64,000 nt of DNA from Allolobophora icterica (GCA_963556255.1 OY744615.1:45673320-45737319), one strand, 5' to 3'. Numbered from the stretch's first letter, positions 12,847-24,710 are shown. Program-made: numbers and translations. Notes: generated by a model from the letters alone, not told the origin.

Positions 12847-13235
12847 ACAAAAATAGCTTTTGTTTCACCTGATTTTGGCTCATTATCCATACTCAAGTCT
12901 AAGCACAAGAAGAAGAGCAGTTCATTAACACTTTAACTGTCGCTGCATTGGTTTTTTTGTCACTTTTCATACACGCTCGTCGTTAAAGTGTTAAGTTAGC
13001 CTGAGAGGGAGCCATTGGCTTGAAGTGTTGGCATTATGCAACACCCCAAGTAATAATCCAACCAACGAAAATGTTAAATCATGAGACCATCTCTTCAATA
13101 ATAAGAAACAAATCGCACATTACGCAACAACACCTGAACCACTTATCCAACCAACGAATATTAAATCGTGAGGATTTCTCAGCCAATTATGCCGTCATCA
13201 AAAGTTCACAACGAACTGCAACAGCAAAGAAAATG

Positions 13236-13667
13236 TTAGTGGCGATAGCTACGTCCATGGCTACCTCTGTAGTATTTGTTTCGCTGCTCATCAGAGTGGT
13301 CGTGGCCACTGTCTCTATGGCGATAATCTTTCGATTGGTAATGTTCCCGGTTGTAGTCGCGGTTGCGTCCGTAATCGGTGTAGCGGTCCCTGTTGCTGTA
13401 ACCCTCGTTTCCATGACGATCGTGGTGGTCACGGTTACGGTTGTCACGGTTACGATTGTCCTGTCTCTGGGCCCAGTCAGACGATCTCCTAGGTCGGGAA
13501 TAGTAGTTTTCGACACAAGGAGGTGGAGCCAGCGGGGCCTCCGATGTCTTGACATAATCAGCGTCACTGTCTGTGTAACGATGCTTGAACATTTCTTCAT
13601 ACGTGGCAAGAACGTCGTCACCTGACGAAGCTTGCTCTGCCGACTGATTCTGCGATTCGTCTGCCAT
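13236..13667 (-). CDS. RAMAC: RAMAC, RNA guanine-7 methyltransferase activating subunit
   Basis: One open exon encodes 143 aa. Residues ~20-60 hold the family core: YEEMFKHRYTDSDADYVK, then a proline patch and VENYYSRPRR, which align with the FEEMF..RFTE.D..Y and PP.VE.W pattern of human RAMAC (118 aa). The rest is a low-complexity Arg/Asp/Asn/Tyr-rich tail with many RD, DRN and DYR steps. Family knowledge: the N-terminal segment binds and activates the cap methyltransferase RNMT, and the Arg/Asn/Tyr-rich tail binds RNA. I chose the Met at 13667 because the core follows soon after; the frame stays open further upstream to 13949 but that stretch looks non-coding. An AG precedes the ATG, so a 5' non-coding exon is possible. 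The gene converges with LRWD1 and diverges from GPN3. The antisense ORFs here are mirror images of the biased codons. Confidence 0.88.
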   Translation of the reverse strand: MADESQNQSAEQASSGDDVLATYEEMFKHRYTDSDADYVKTSEAPLAPPPCVENYYSRPRRSSDWAQRQDNRNRDNRNRDHHDRHGNEGYSNRDRYTDYGRNRDYNREHYQSKDYRHRDSGHDHSDEQRNKYYRGSHGRSYRH

Positions 13668-14763
13668 TTCTAAACTATAAACAATGAAAATCTTAACAAT
13701 TTGAAAACTGCTCCTTATGAAAGTAGTCACTCTATTCATAGAAATAATCGACGATTTAAAAAAATTAATGCAGGCGAAATAAGCACCACCAAGCAATTGT
13801 TCTCCTTTAACAAAGACTTGTAAACGAACAACTTGTGAAGGGTGTGTTACACGCAGTCTGCTCAGCAGGCTTGAACTCAATTGTTGGATCACAGATCTAG
13901 ATTCCACTATAAATAATTTTAATATACGTTTTAACTTCGAATTAAACAAGACTGAGTTTTGTCTTGAGAACCTAAAAATACCCTACTTAGGTTTTCACAA
14001 AAACAATTTCTGACGCTAAATTTTAATCCAGTAATTGTTAAAACAACCTGGGACACTAAACTACACAAACATCTGGTCCTGTAGTTAACGGAAACTCCTC
14101 AGCAGTTTTACATTGGTTACGAATTAGCGAAGCAATAGCACTTGTCCAAACCGCAAGTGAAACTTTAAAGCTCACTAATGGGATCCGCTTATTTATTCCC
14201 GCGGTAGTACAAAACCGCATCGTCTCGGTTTCAAATTAAATTTGTCAGTATGCTGCAAACGCAATTTACGAGATATTTTTCGAATAATAGTTAGGCTAAT
14301 CATTTAACATTTTATTTCACAAGTTATTTTACGACCTTTTACAGCTAAAAGCCCAATATTTAGGAATTAACAACTAAAAAGAATTTACAAAACCAACTTC
14401 TCTGCCGAATGTGTGTATTTACGCTGGTTCTTTCTATTTGCGCTGGTTCTCTGTTAGAGCTTTTGGAGATTTTCTAGATATATAATAGTAAGTAAGGAAT
14501 TCATACCATTTCAATAAAACCACTTAACTAGTTTTAAAAAATTGCGTATTTTCTTTATTTCATTAGGTATATAATTTTCCGTTAACCCCAGTAAAGTTCA
14601 CTTTTATTTGTGACTGTAAATGGTGGAGTTCTGACATGAATTTGTTCCAAGGAGCTGGCGAAGAATTTAAGGGAGAAGGAGCCTGATGGCCAAGATAAAG
14701 ATATTATGAAGTAGTAGTTGTATGAATGCTTGGATAGTGCACAACGGGTGAATGTAAAAGGAT

Positions 14764-14919
14764 GGAGAGACTTAACGGTAATTTTGTTAACAGAAAGTTG
14801 ATGTGGTGATCCCGACAGTGACTGAGGCGTCTATGGGGAATAGACGCCTCTGCACGAACGTGACTCTCGGGATCACCGCATCCACTTTCTGTTAACAAAA
14901 ATTACCGTTAAATCTCTCC
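14764..14919. mobile_element. 156-bp foldback element (hairpin MITE) between RAMAC and GPN3
   Basis: The two arms pair along almost the whole length: GGAGAGA-TTAACGGTAA at the left is mirrored by TTACCGTTAAA-TCTCTCC at the right, and TGAGGCGTCTAT/ATAGACGCCTC close the loop near 14835-14840. A few bulges lie in between. TTAA occurs symmetrically seven bases in from each end. It lies in the shared upstream region of the divergent RAMAC and GPN3 genes. Confidence 0.75.
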
Positions 14920-14944
14920 TAAGTCATTGGAGCAACTTCCCCTT

Positions 14945-15330
14945 TTCCCTTTCTTCTTTCCCCTTCAATACAATACAACTAAACATTTATAGCGCGCTTT
15001 AACAAAACATGTCTTGCACGAGAGCGCGTTACGCTACATTCCTAGTCATAGTACAATGTGAACAGATGAGTTTTTAGTTTAGATTTAAACTGACTGACAG
15101 ATGTGTCTTGACGGACTGTGGTTGGAAGACTGTTCCATTCTGTGGGTCCCGAGACCGAGAAGGCACGACTGCCAAACTACCTTTCCCTTCCTTCCCCCTA
15201 AAATGATGGCAAACACACCGACAGATCCCCCATTTCTTGGGGGGGGGGGATCTGCATTTGCTCCAAGGTTTCTATGGTGTAGACTCCTCTGCGTTCGTGA
15301 GCCCAATAAACGTTACTGTCAGATGAGGAG
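14945..15330. repeat. Interspersed repeat upstream of GPN3
   Basis: ACAACTAAACATTTATAGCGC ... GAGACCGAGAAGGCACGACT resembles the unit at 19300-19560 and 10255-10380 (GATTCCATTCC, GTTCCAGGCCCATGG, AAAAGGCCCGATCC). It is a dispersed family of unknown class. It ends in a G10 run at 15239-15249. Confidence 0.45.
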
Positions 15331-15660
15331 GGACTAGTTCTTCACTGTTTTTTTAGTCACGTTTCTTGTTTTATCAGAGGTATCATAATTTTCGCGAAAA
15401 AAGATTGTCTTTGTATATTTGTGTTTTTGTACTTTACTATTTTTCCTTTTTTGTTCTGCTAATCTTCACGTTTCTGCTTTAAGCGAAATAAAAAAGTATA
15501 TTTAAACAAATTACATCCTTGCTAATAGTACTTCGTGGTAGTTTCTATGCCGGAAGTTTTCATGTTTATCGTTTTGTGCGGGTGAAAGGAGTTGTAGTTC
15601 ACAATTTATTGTGATTCTGTATTCCACTACGCTAGTCAAGTGTACATTTCTAGTAGAAAA

Positions 15661-18600
15661 ATGCCTCGTTTAGCGCAGCTTGTAATGGGTCCTGCAGGGA
15701 GCGGCAAGGTATAAACTGTTGACTTATAATGATGTATTTGAAATCGTAATGGCGATAATAAAGGATAATCAAGCGAATCCCAAGGATCTAATCCACGAAA
15801 ATGAATTTTCCATTGGATCCCCGAAATTTATTTTCTAAGTGAAAGCAACATTATTTGCTCATATATAACTTTTCGGGATATACTATTTAGGGTAAACGTA
15901 CGCTTTAGCGTAATTAATTATTGGCAGGATTTCGGAAAAATGAATAGCGTAAATAATTATTTAATCCACGTTCCAGCTTCTAGTTCAGTTTAATATTACA
16001 CATTTTAATCGTTCATCCATCCAGCTTCCACTTTTAGCTCATTTTCATCGCAAATCCAGCTTCTATTTCAAGTTTTACTATGAAATGTTTTCATCGCTCA
16101 TCCACGGCAATGATAATTATCGGCGTTAAACGATACAGTTTCATCGCAATTCCAACTCCTAGTTTCCGTTTATTATGTAATATTTTCATCATTTATCCAG
16201 CTTCTAGTTTCAATACTATTTTCATCAATCATCCAACTTCTATTTTGAGTTATATTTTCATCAGTCATCACAATTGCTGGCAACTATCCACTATAAGAGT
16301 GTACATATAATGAACGCACGTAACGTGGAGGATTACCTTCTTTGCACATCCAGCTTCTCGTTTGATCTCCATTTTCATCGCTAATCCAGCTTCCAGTTTG
16401 ACTTATATTTTCATCGCTAATCCAGCTTCCAGTTAGATTTGTATTTTCATCGCTACTACAGCTTCCAATAATTAATTACGCTAAAGCGAACGTGGACATT
16501 TCGTCCAATAATTAATTACGCTAAAACGTACGTTTACCCTATTTAGGACAATGGCGACTAAAATCCACACTAGTTTTCGGCATTCGAACGCTTGATAGAA
16601 AAATTGTTTGGAGGAATTCCGCCAATTTTGCATTTTCACCACTTTCGGGGAATCGGATTTCGGGTAGACCACAATCGAGATACCTCGCTGTTTAAAACTG
16701 AGAGGCGCTATTTATGCGAAAGTTCTTGCATATGAGTGCACTGTAAATCGTAAACGATGCAGCTTACTATTGGGGTTTCAATTTGGCATGAAAATTTTTG
16801 CGAAACTTATTCCACGACATGTTGAAATTGGAATTACTGCTAATAAAAATTATGTGGAATGTCCGATGTAATTGAGTGTATAATATACTTTTTCTGTTTT
16901 AGTCGACCTACTGCAGTGCAGTACAGAAGCACTGTCGGATGCAAAGGCGAAGCATTCAAGTCGTTAATCTCGATCCAGCTGCCGAAGCTTTCGATTATGA
17001 CACAATGCTCGGTAGTTTTTAAACCATTTGTTATGCATTTATGCAGTCTCTCTAATTTTGTTTTACGGCTGCTGGACTATCTGTTTGCAATAGCATACCA
17101 CCCTGCATCTGTAACTGGTAGCAGTCAGGTGATCAATTTAGGACAGGATTTAAAAGTAACAAAAAGTAACAGGTATTGATATAAAATTAAAATGCCTATG
17201 CAATAATAATAATAATAATAATAGTAATAATGATAATACTAGTAATGATAATGATAATAATAGTTATAATACCAGTAATAATGATAATAATAAGAACCTC
17301 GAAATGTGACTAAGCGATACAACTGCAGTTTGGGTGTTTAGTTGTACTTAATTCTCACTGTTGTCTGTTGGATCAAAATTCTGCTTCAATTGCCTTTTTC
17401 AGTGCCAATTTCTTTCCCAACTAATTTCTAGCATTCCGCTTGTAAACAGCAACTTTCAGAGATCTTAGGACGCTCCCTATTCCATCTTAGACAAGGCAAA
17501 AATTTGGTATACAGCTTTTCCAAACTTGCTCGTCAGAAAGAATTTTGGATGAATTAATGCTGTTTGATCACAATTTCTCCATGTGCAGTCACACAACTGC
17601 TCTGTAGTCAGAAAGCTTAGATGGAACACTGCTCACTTCCTGCATGAAATTCACCATTGTCTGCCATCTGTGCTACCAAAAAGTGCTATATAAATCATAG
17701 ATATATACATGAAGGCTGTTTCTATGTACTGAAAGTAGCATTGTGATTTCAGATTAATGCAATCGATTGTCTGCTGGTTTTCATTTCTCAGATATTCGAG
17801 ATCTTATAAGCATCGACGACGTAATGGACGATGAAGAACTGAAGTTTGGTCCAAACGGTGGACTGTTGTACTGCATGGAGTAAGTACTGGTTGCATGGTG
17901 TAAGTACTGGTTGCATGGTGTAAGTACTGGTTGCATGGTGTAAGTTCTGGTTGTATGGTGTAAGTACTGGTAGTATGGTGTAAGTACTGGTAGTGTGGTG
18001 TAAGTACTGATAGCACGGAGTAAGTACTGGTAGTATGGTGTAAGTACTGGTAGTATGGTGTGAGTACTGGTAGCATTGTGTAAGTACTGGTAGTATGGTG
18101 TAAGTGCTGACAGACATAAAGCATACTTGTATGCACACATACTATTCTGAATGTTTTTGATTTAACCCGAGTCTTGAGTCTTATCTGCCATGCAACAACT
18201 TCCATGGCACATGAGCCATGTGTCTTTCTACCATATTCCTCTACACTGAGGTTCAGGAATTTTGACCCTAAACTTATGTGAACCTTTACAGGTGATGAAT
18301 GCATTGGATGTTCACCTCTGTGAATGGATTCAAATCCTATCGCATGAAATTGACAAGATCATGTTGTCAAACTTTGTGTATTTAATAATAGTAACAATAA
18401 TCATCTCAGAGGCCATCGTAAGAGTGTCTCAATCGAACAAGGCCAGATTCTGACCATGAACCACGAACTCTGAGACTGCTTCATTCACTAAGCAAACTTG
18501 TTAGGGGCTATCCACATATTACGTACGCAATGAGGGGGGAGGGGGTCGGATTTGGGCGATTTTGCGTACGGGTGCGAACGGGGGGGGGGGGAAGGGACAA

Positions 18601-21600
18601 AATGTGTACGTACGCAAAATAAATTTCTAATTATGACGTCCACATTAGCCTATTTATAACTCTGTATTGTCCTATAGTCGTCCCATGGCATTTTATTACA
18701 TTATCTAAAAGCCATGTGCAGTTATTCTGTGCTGTGAACGAGACACCTATAATTTGTCTATATTGGCCCTCACTCATCCTTCAATCTGGCCTAAAGTGCA
18801 GACAGTCGCTGCCTGGAGCTGTCGAGACACTTTCTGCAGCTGGTCTTTAGGGGGGTGTGCGTCAAGCGTTCGTACGCAGGGGCGGGGGTGGAAGAAAGGG
18901 GATCCAATTTCCCGGAGATTTGCAAACGTAATATATGGATGGCCCCTTAAGAGACTAATCATATTTCCTGTTTTAGATATTTTTCAGAGAACTTAGAATG
19001 GCTAACTGAGACGTTAGGTGAAGTCGAAGACGATTACGTAATATTTGACTGTCCAGGTAAGTTGATGAACTGTTTTAGACGCTCAGATTTCTAAGGCATA
19101 GCTTTGCATGTGGCATTCATAGATCTATTAGACGTCTATCACGTAGTTGAGAAGTGCCTCATCAAGTTGTTTAGCTGAGACCTAGCAGAGCATTTGACAT
19201 TAAATTGTCTTAAAGATGTTTTTGGTGAACATTGGTAAAGATAGGTTAGACATAGCCTTACAAATGCATAACTTTTTTATTATTGTTACGAACATTTTTA
19301 ACGTTCGCAAAGTCACACAGAAATGTGAATCTGAGGTGCGGTTAGTCAGTCGCCAGGTGAAGTGCAGTTAGATATCCAGATGTTTGAAGGCCATGGAGTG
19401 AGTTTTGAGGCGTTTCTTGAAAGAAGAAAAGAAGCTTGAGCAACGGATAAACATTTGTAGTCGATTCCATTCCTTGGGGGCTGCAACACGGAGAGCACAA
19501 GAGCCCATGGCAGCGCTCAATCGAGGTTCAACCAAAAGACCCATAACTGAAGATCGCAGACTGCGGGGCGGAATGTACTACTACGGTAATAATAATTATG
19601 TAGTAATAATAATAATAACAATATTAATTTTGCTTGTAATGCTTGTCCCAGCATTCTTGTCAAACTTCAGTTCAAACTTTCATGACAATATTTACAAAGT
19701 TTTTTCAGTCTGTTCTCTTAGCATTTGATTCTTTTACTCTAAGATCGATTTGTGTTTATGCTTTCACTAGGTCAGATTGAACTCTACATTCACCTGCCCG
19801 TCATGCAACGGCTCGTCGATTGTCTTAAGAGACTGGGCTTCGAAATATGCAGCGTATTCATCTTGGACGCACAGTTTCTCGTAGATGCCTCGAAACTCAT
19901 CTCCGGCTTCATGTGTACGCTGTCGAACATGGCCATAATCGAGGTACACAGTTTCAGATTTACATTCTCTCCCACTTCCTTCTGTAAATTTGTTTTAAAT
20001 ATGTTATCACGTTGGAAGTTGTTATAATGCTGTCTTTATGAGCATGGCGTTTTACAGAGAGCTTGTGCCGTAATGATGTCGTGTCAAGTTGAACTGACTA
20101 CAGATTCACTCTAAGCGATGATCTTGTGATGCCTTGAAGATTAGATCTAAGCAAATGTGACATAAATCCACTGTGGCACGATGTAGTTGGTCAGAGAACA
20201 TTACAGTACAATACAATATAACAGTATGTTGATACTGACCTCCTTCCAAAGTTCAGACATGAACCATGAATATCGGCTATATATAGCAGAGCATCCATGG
20301 GCATTCGCACATAGGAACAAGTGCTCCCCCTCGAATTTTACGCATATATTACAAAATAAAATCTTTGATTATTATGATTATTACAACAGTCCCAACACGA
20401 TTTTCAATGCGAAAAAACCTTTAATTATTTAGATAAAGTACTTGACCATTACGGTATTTATTTTTAGAGTTGTCACGAGTTCATGAATAGCTCTATTCTA
20501 TGCAAAAGCGTAATTTTGTTCCCCCCTACAAAATTTTTGCACACCATCTACAAAAATTCCTGTGGATGCCCATGTTAACATCAATGGCACTGAGCAATTA
20601 CGCATGAAGGACTTTCCCAAGGTCTTACTTGATCATCTTAGGTGAGGGTCGAACCCATACTCTACTGGTTACAAGTTGAGCACTCTAACCAATTGGCTAC
20701 ATTGCCCCACATTCTCAGTCTTGCATAACAGCTGCCGTAACTCTTCTATAAATTTACAGTGTAGCTCAGAAACATTTCCTGCGTAATGTAAATTTGATCT
20801 GTAAACACATAAAAACATGAAATGTTAACGGTTGTGTGTTTTGACTGTGCTGTAAACAGCTTCCGCACATCAGCATTGTCAATAAGGTCGATCTGCTGAG
20901 TTCAAAAAAAGAGTTCTACGAACTTCTTGACAAAGACATCAAGGACATCGTCGCTGAACATTTGGAGGACGACGAAGTTTTCGGAAAACACTACAAAAAA
21001 CTTAATCATGCGATCGCTGGCCTTGTAAGTATAATCGTTTTATAAGCTCAAGGAATTTTTTAATTTGTTTAAACATTTTGAAGTATAATAATAAGACGAT
21101 TTATACAATGCTGTTATTGTAATGCTTGAGACATCAATTGATTGTTGCTTGAAGTGACCAAGCAAAAAAATCCATGGCAACAGGAAGGTCGAGAAATGGA
21201 TAAATAAGTTGAAAAAGATGAGTCTTCAGTTTTGATATCTTAATGATATCTGTGATTAACACTTCAGTGACGAGAGTGTACTAAAAGCGACTGGGAAACC
21301 AGTGTATGGTTGAAACTACTCAGAAAGCTACCTTTGACAGCTGTACGAGACACTCCTATGGTACAATTCATTAGATTATATTGATTGGATCCTAACGAGG
21401 ACACTTGATAATGAACTTACTCTAATTATTTGTGATAAGTTGTAGAGTTAGGTGTGACCTGAGAAAGACAATCAGGTGATCTTGTTGAAGAGTGACAACA
21501 CTAAGGAATAAGGACAGAGTTTAAGTACTGTGCTTGACCAGAATTTTACGTTTTATAAACCATAAGCCCCAGTTTGAAAGAGATTCTTTGCTGAACAGGA

Positions 21601-23370
21601 AGCCAGTGCAATGATTTAAGTAAAGCACTTGCCAGTGTCATATCATCAAAGACCGACAATCATCATGTCCAGTGCTTTGTTGGGAATGCTGACAGGAAGG
21701 TTCATTGAAGCGATACCTCATAAGTGCCTGGCAGAATCATATTATTACAATTACACATTTAGTAAGCGCCACTATCTAATGACCAAGCATCAATCGATGG
21801 TGCCAATCAATTGTAATTGAAGGACTTGCTCAAGGTCCCTAAACAGTAACCGTTTCAGAGGAGGAGACTCGAACCCGTACCTTCGCGTTACTAGGCAAGT
21901 GCTCTAACCAGATGGCTACGGTGTTCTAGATATGAAACAATGACTGTCATTGAACTGCGTTTCAGCTCGACTCGTACAGCCTCGTGCGATTTCTTCCACT
22001 GGAAAGAGACAACACGGATATGATCGAAGACATTCTGACACAGATCGAGTTTGCACTGCACACGGGTGACGATGTGGAGCACGTCGAGCCAAGGGTATGT
22101 GAAAGCCGAGATGCTTCTCAAATACGTTCTCGATTATTGTAACTCATGTGGGGACGATCGTTTGGTTTTCGTATTCCTGTTTTGCACTTTTTTGTAAAAA
22201 GATCTGTATTCTTTTTATTTAATAGTATTTTTTACCCAAGGTAGCTACTATCCCACGAGATAAGTGTGTGTGTGAAAAAATGTCCTGGGATGTTGCATGT
22301 AGTCCATTAAGCAGTCTCAACCCACAGGCTTTGGATTACGTGCCCACCAGGTCACCAAATGGACCACTGTGACGCATGACTGCTGTTTGTAATGTAATAA
22401 CTATGTCTATTTTCAGGTTTTGGTTACATCACTGTTCATATTGTAGCGAAAAGAGTTTGCCCTTGACCTGTTACATTACATTTGTTCATTTTGGCAAGAA
22501 AATTGTTGGGCCATCGGATGTATAGGTGAATGATCCCGGTCACGGGAGAAACATCTTTGAGAACTACTTTTCCACAGCACATATATTTAGTGGTGTTGTG
22601 CCAGTGATTGATGCCTGCACATCATCATATAGACATTTACAGGAGTAGATTACGAGATTATATGAATAAAACGATTTGTTGTAAATCACCAATAAATCTG
22701 CATTCATAAATTTTATCATATAACTGGTGGCACTTTAGACATTTATAAGAGTAGATTACCAGATGATATGAACAAAATGAGTTATTGTACATCAGATATA
22801 TCTACACACAACCAATAAATGTGCTGTAGAAAAGTGGTTCTTAAACAATTCTGTATTATTCGACAACGATTTCACTGGTTTGGGTCGGGAGCGCCACCGA
22901 TGAGCATTTCTTGAAGTGGCACTGTATAAATGTCAGATTACAATTACACAATAATACAATCTGCATTTGTTGAGATCAGTCAGATAGTCATGTACTTAAA
23001 AGGCGCTATATTGTCTTCATATTTCATACATACATCTGCATTCATAATTTTGAATTGTAATTGTAATTACGACAATTTATATAGCATCGTTGGTAGCAAG
23101 CTACTTCTAGGATGCCTAACAACCTGCGACATGAACTCCTCAGCCTCTCTTTGCCTCTTTTCCGCAAGCGCTTAAGACCATTCTCTTCGATCATCGTTTT
23201 ATTGTGTTCGGTCAGGAGTGCCTGTGACGAGTCACTCTTGAAGTGGTGCTATATAAATTTGCAACTGAAGGTACCACTGCTGAACTGAACTCTTTGTTTG
23301 GGTCATCTTGTAGGAACATGAAGAGGAGGAGGAGGAGGATGGAGGCAGTTCTGTTGGACCAGGATTCTAA
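15661..23370 (+). CDS. GPN3: GPN3, GPN-loop GTPase 3, complete
   Basis: Eight exons give 282 aa (human GPN3 is 284): 15661-15708, 16903-17011, 17792-17879, 18977-19056, 19771-19943, 20860-21024, 21966-22094, 23314-23370. Visible GTPase motifs are the P-loop GPAGSGKST (residues 10-18), the class signature GPN within FGPNGG (72-74), DCPGQIE (106-112) and the base-recognition motif NKVD (174-177). The C-terminus is a short acidic Glu run ending GPGF. Family knowledge: GPN3 works with GPN1 in assembly and nuclear import of RNA polymerase II; the Gly-Pro-Asn loop completes the active site of the partner subunit. Intron 1 splits the P-loop between Lys16 and Ser17. Exon 3 ends at a donor that is repeated twelve times in the intron (see the repeat at 17874). 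It is head to head with RAMAC. Confidence 0.96.
15883..16546. mobile_element. Non-autonomous hAT-like element in GPN3 intron 1, with internal minisatellite
   Basis: The element itself is 15891-16538. Its ends read GGTAAACGTACGCTTTAGCG and the inverse (last base pair CC at 16538), a 34-bp near-perfect inverted repeat. An 8-bp direct repeat CTATTTAG lies directly outside both ends (15883-15890 and 16539-16546), the hAT signature length. The interior is a decayed tandem array of about 35-40-bp units built on 'ATCCAGCTTCTAGTTT' and 'ATTTTCATCG'. The same internal array occurs inverted at 39850-40205. Confidence 0.8.
17874..18119 (+). repeat. 20-bp minisatellite spanning the 5' splice site of GPN3 exon 3
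   Basis: Twelve 20-base units start at the donor (17880). Most read GTAAGTACTGG followed by a variable TT/TA-GCATGGT or GTATGGT tail. The last exon bases before the donor are GCATGGA, so the copied unit is exon end plus donor. Eleven units keep GTAAGT and one has GTGAGT. Splicing at any later copy would retain GAG-TAA and stop the protein at once. Six-frame peptides from this region on - are repeat artefacts. Confidence 0.85.
18501..18949. mobile_element. Harbinger-like MITE in GPN3 intron 3
   Basis: The ends GGGGCTATCCACATATTACG and the inverse of GGGGCCATCCATATATTACG face each other at 18504 and 18946. TTA is present on both sides (18501-18503, 18947-18949), fitting the 3-bp TWA duplication of PIF/Harbinger elements. 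G-rich blocks follow just inside each end, close to the donor-to-acceptor path of the intron and only about 27 bases from the exon 4 acceptor. Confidence 0.55.
20590..20712 (-). mobile_element. SINE family A copy, antisense, 5' part
   Basis: GGTCGAACCCATACTCTACT and GCACTCTAACCAATTGGCTAC are the antisense B and A boxes; the tail side is lost. Confidence 0.6.
21755..21930 (-). mobile_element. SINE family A copy, antisense, ahead of GPN3 exon 7
   Basis: Full body from ACATTTAGTAAGCGCCACTA to GCTCTAACCAGATGGCTACGG. Its head ends about 35 bases before the exon 7 acceptor. Confidence 0.7.
22840..23275 (+). repeat. LINE 3' tails in GPN3 intron 7
   Basis: Two successive tails: GGGAGCGCCACCGATGAGC ... 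GTCAGATTACAATTAC near 22950, and GGAGTGCCTGTGACGAGTC ... TATATAAATTTGCAACTG near 23265. They match the 3' ends at 6170-6230 and 10090-10140. Confidence 0.5.
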
Positions 23371-23461
23371 AGTGAAAGCAAGCAAGACATTTTGTAAAGC
23401 ATCAAACTTGTAGGAAGTTTTACTGCAACTTTCAGCATTTCAGACGTTTTTGTTTTTGCCA

Positions 23462-23467
23462 AATAAA
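23462..23467 (+). terminator. GPN3 polyadenylation signal
   Basis: AATAAA is 92 bases after the GPN3 stop, the expected distance for a short 3' UTR. Confidence 0.65.
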
Positions 23468-23689
23468 AGATGCAGTGGAGCAAGGTTTGCAGATTATGGT
23501 TATATTTTGTTTATTCTATATTGTGTTCATTTGTTCAGAGCATTTATATAACACCTGTTCAAGATGGCTACTTAGAGTTCGTTATCTTGTGTACCATGTA
23601 TGATTTATTGTACCATGGATATATTTAGCAACCAAGAAATTAATTAACATCAAAGTCTGGAAGGGCTCATCTGTACCTTGGGCCATAAT

Positions 23690-23770
23690 ATATATATATA
23701 TATGATTCATTATATATATATATATAAATTTATATATATATATGTATATATATGATTCATTATTTTTCTA
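23690..23770. repeat. (TA)n-rich tract
   Basis: TA dinucleotides broken by GATTCATTA; lies after the GPN3 3' end. Confidence 0.8.
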
Positions 23771-24018
23771 TTCTACCATTGCATTTATTGTATATTATTT
23801 ATGTCTGAGCTTCGTTGATATCTGGACAGCCATGAATAACAACTTTTTGTGTTCATATTAAGTAATTAAGTAGGCTTTATTAATTCCAACACTCGGATTT
23901 TACCAAATAGACAGATGCTGCTGTCAAGATTTCCTGTCATTCGATCAGAAGAAGCTCAAAACAGCCCAGCAGTTACTGAGCGCTTCAAACGCTCACTTGA
24001 CCACTTGAAAAATGATGA

Positions 24019-24125
24019 CCCTGCCAACATGTCCACGTGGTGCCCATATAGGACCCATATTCCCATATGGGACTGCAGAGAGCCCATATGGGTCCCATCT
24101 AACACCCGTGGAAACGCTGGCAGGG
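24019..24125. mobile_element. Small palindromic repeat with CCATATGGG core (MITE candidate)
   Basis: CCCTGCCAACATGTCCACG at the left is mirrored by CGTGGAAACGCTGGCAGGG at the right, and the 107-bp interior has several CCCATATGGG palindromes. No target duplication could be fixed. Confidence 0.4.
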
Positions 24126-24269
24126 GAGTTAACGTTAGCTGATCAGTGCTTGCAGAGACAATGTAATAGAAGTGTAGTACTGTTTGTTGGATTTGAGGCG
24201 CTGTTGGCACCAACACAGACGTAACTCTTAATCAGGCAGCTTGTTGTTCAAAAAACCAATGTTGCCCGA

Positions 24270-24385
24270 TTGAGAGTCGATCCGTGTTGGCGCTCCTGGA
24301 TCCGTGTTGGCACTCCTCGATCCGTGTTGGCACTTCTCGACTCGTGTTGGCACTTCTCGATCCGTGTTGGCACTCCTCAGTCCAT
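24270..24385. repeat. 20-bp minisatellite
   Basis: Five or six units of TCCGTGTTGGCACTCCTCGA. Confidence 0.9.
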
Positions 24386-24429
24386 TCACTCCTTCCATTT
24401 GCTTCTCCTGATTCGGTTGTTCGTTCATT

Positions 24430-24710
24430 CAATCAGATCCGGCGATTTGTTGAATCAGGTTTTCTTATTTGCTGTGCAGCTACTCTTTCCCTCCATTTCC
24501 TAATCCCCCCCCCCCCAATGCCTTCCACTTCAGTCCCAACTTCCCAACCATGTGAAGAATGTGCCATCTCTGGAAACATTCAAAACACAGCTAAAGATCT
24601 AACTGTTTAAACTACAGTATCATATGACTGCTACCAATTTCTTAAAACTCCCGTACAGCCTTTCTTTGCTCTTGGCCGAGCTATGGTGCTACATAAATCA
24701 TACTGTTATT
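24430..24710 (+). pseudogene. L2/CR1-type LINE 3' fragment
   Basis: The frames around 24440-24620 keep short traces of a LINE C-terminus, and the tail GAGCTATGGTGCTACATAAATC at 24680 is the usual 3' end of this group. Confidence 0.4.

Noticed and set aside
13020..13625. 201-aa Val/Thr-rich ORF on +
   Set aside because: It is the antisense shadow of RAMAC; the biased Arg/Asp codons keep the opposite strand open.
17781..18304. Overlapping Tyr/Thr/His-rich ORFs on -
   Set aside because: Frames of the 20-bp donor minisatellite; a 20-bp period leaves all three frames open.
23956..24224. Short ORFs on both strands around CCATATGGG
   Set aside because: Explained by the palindromic repeat at 24019-24125; no protein pattern.
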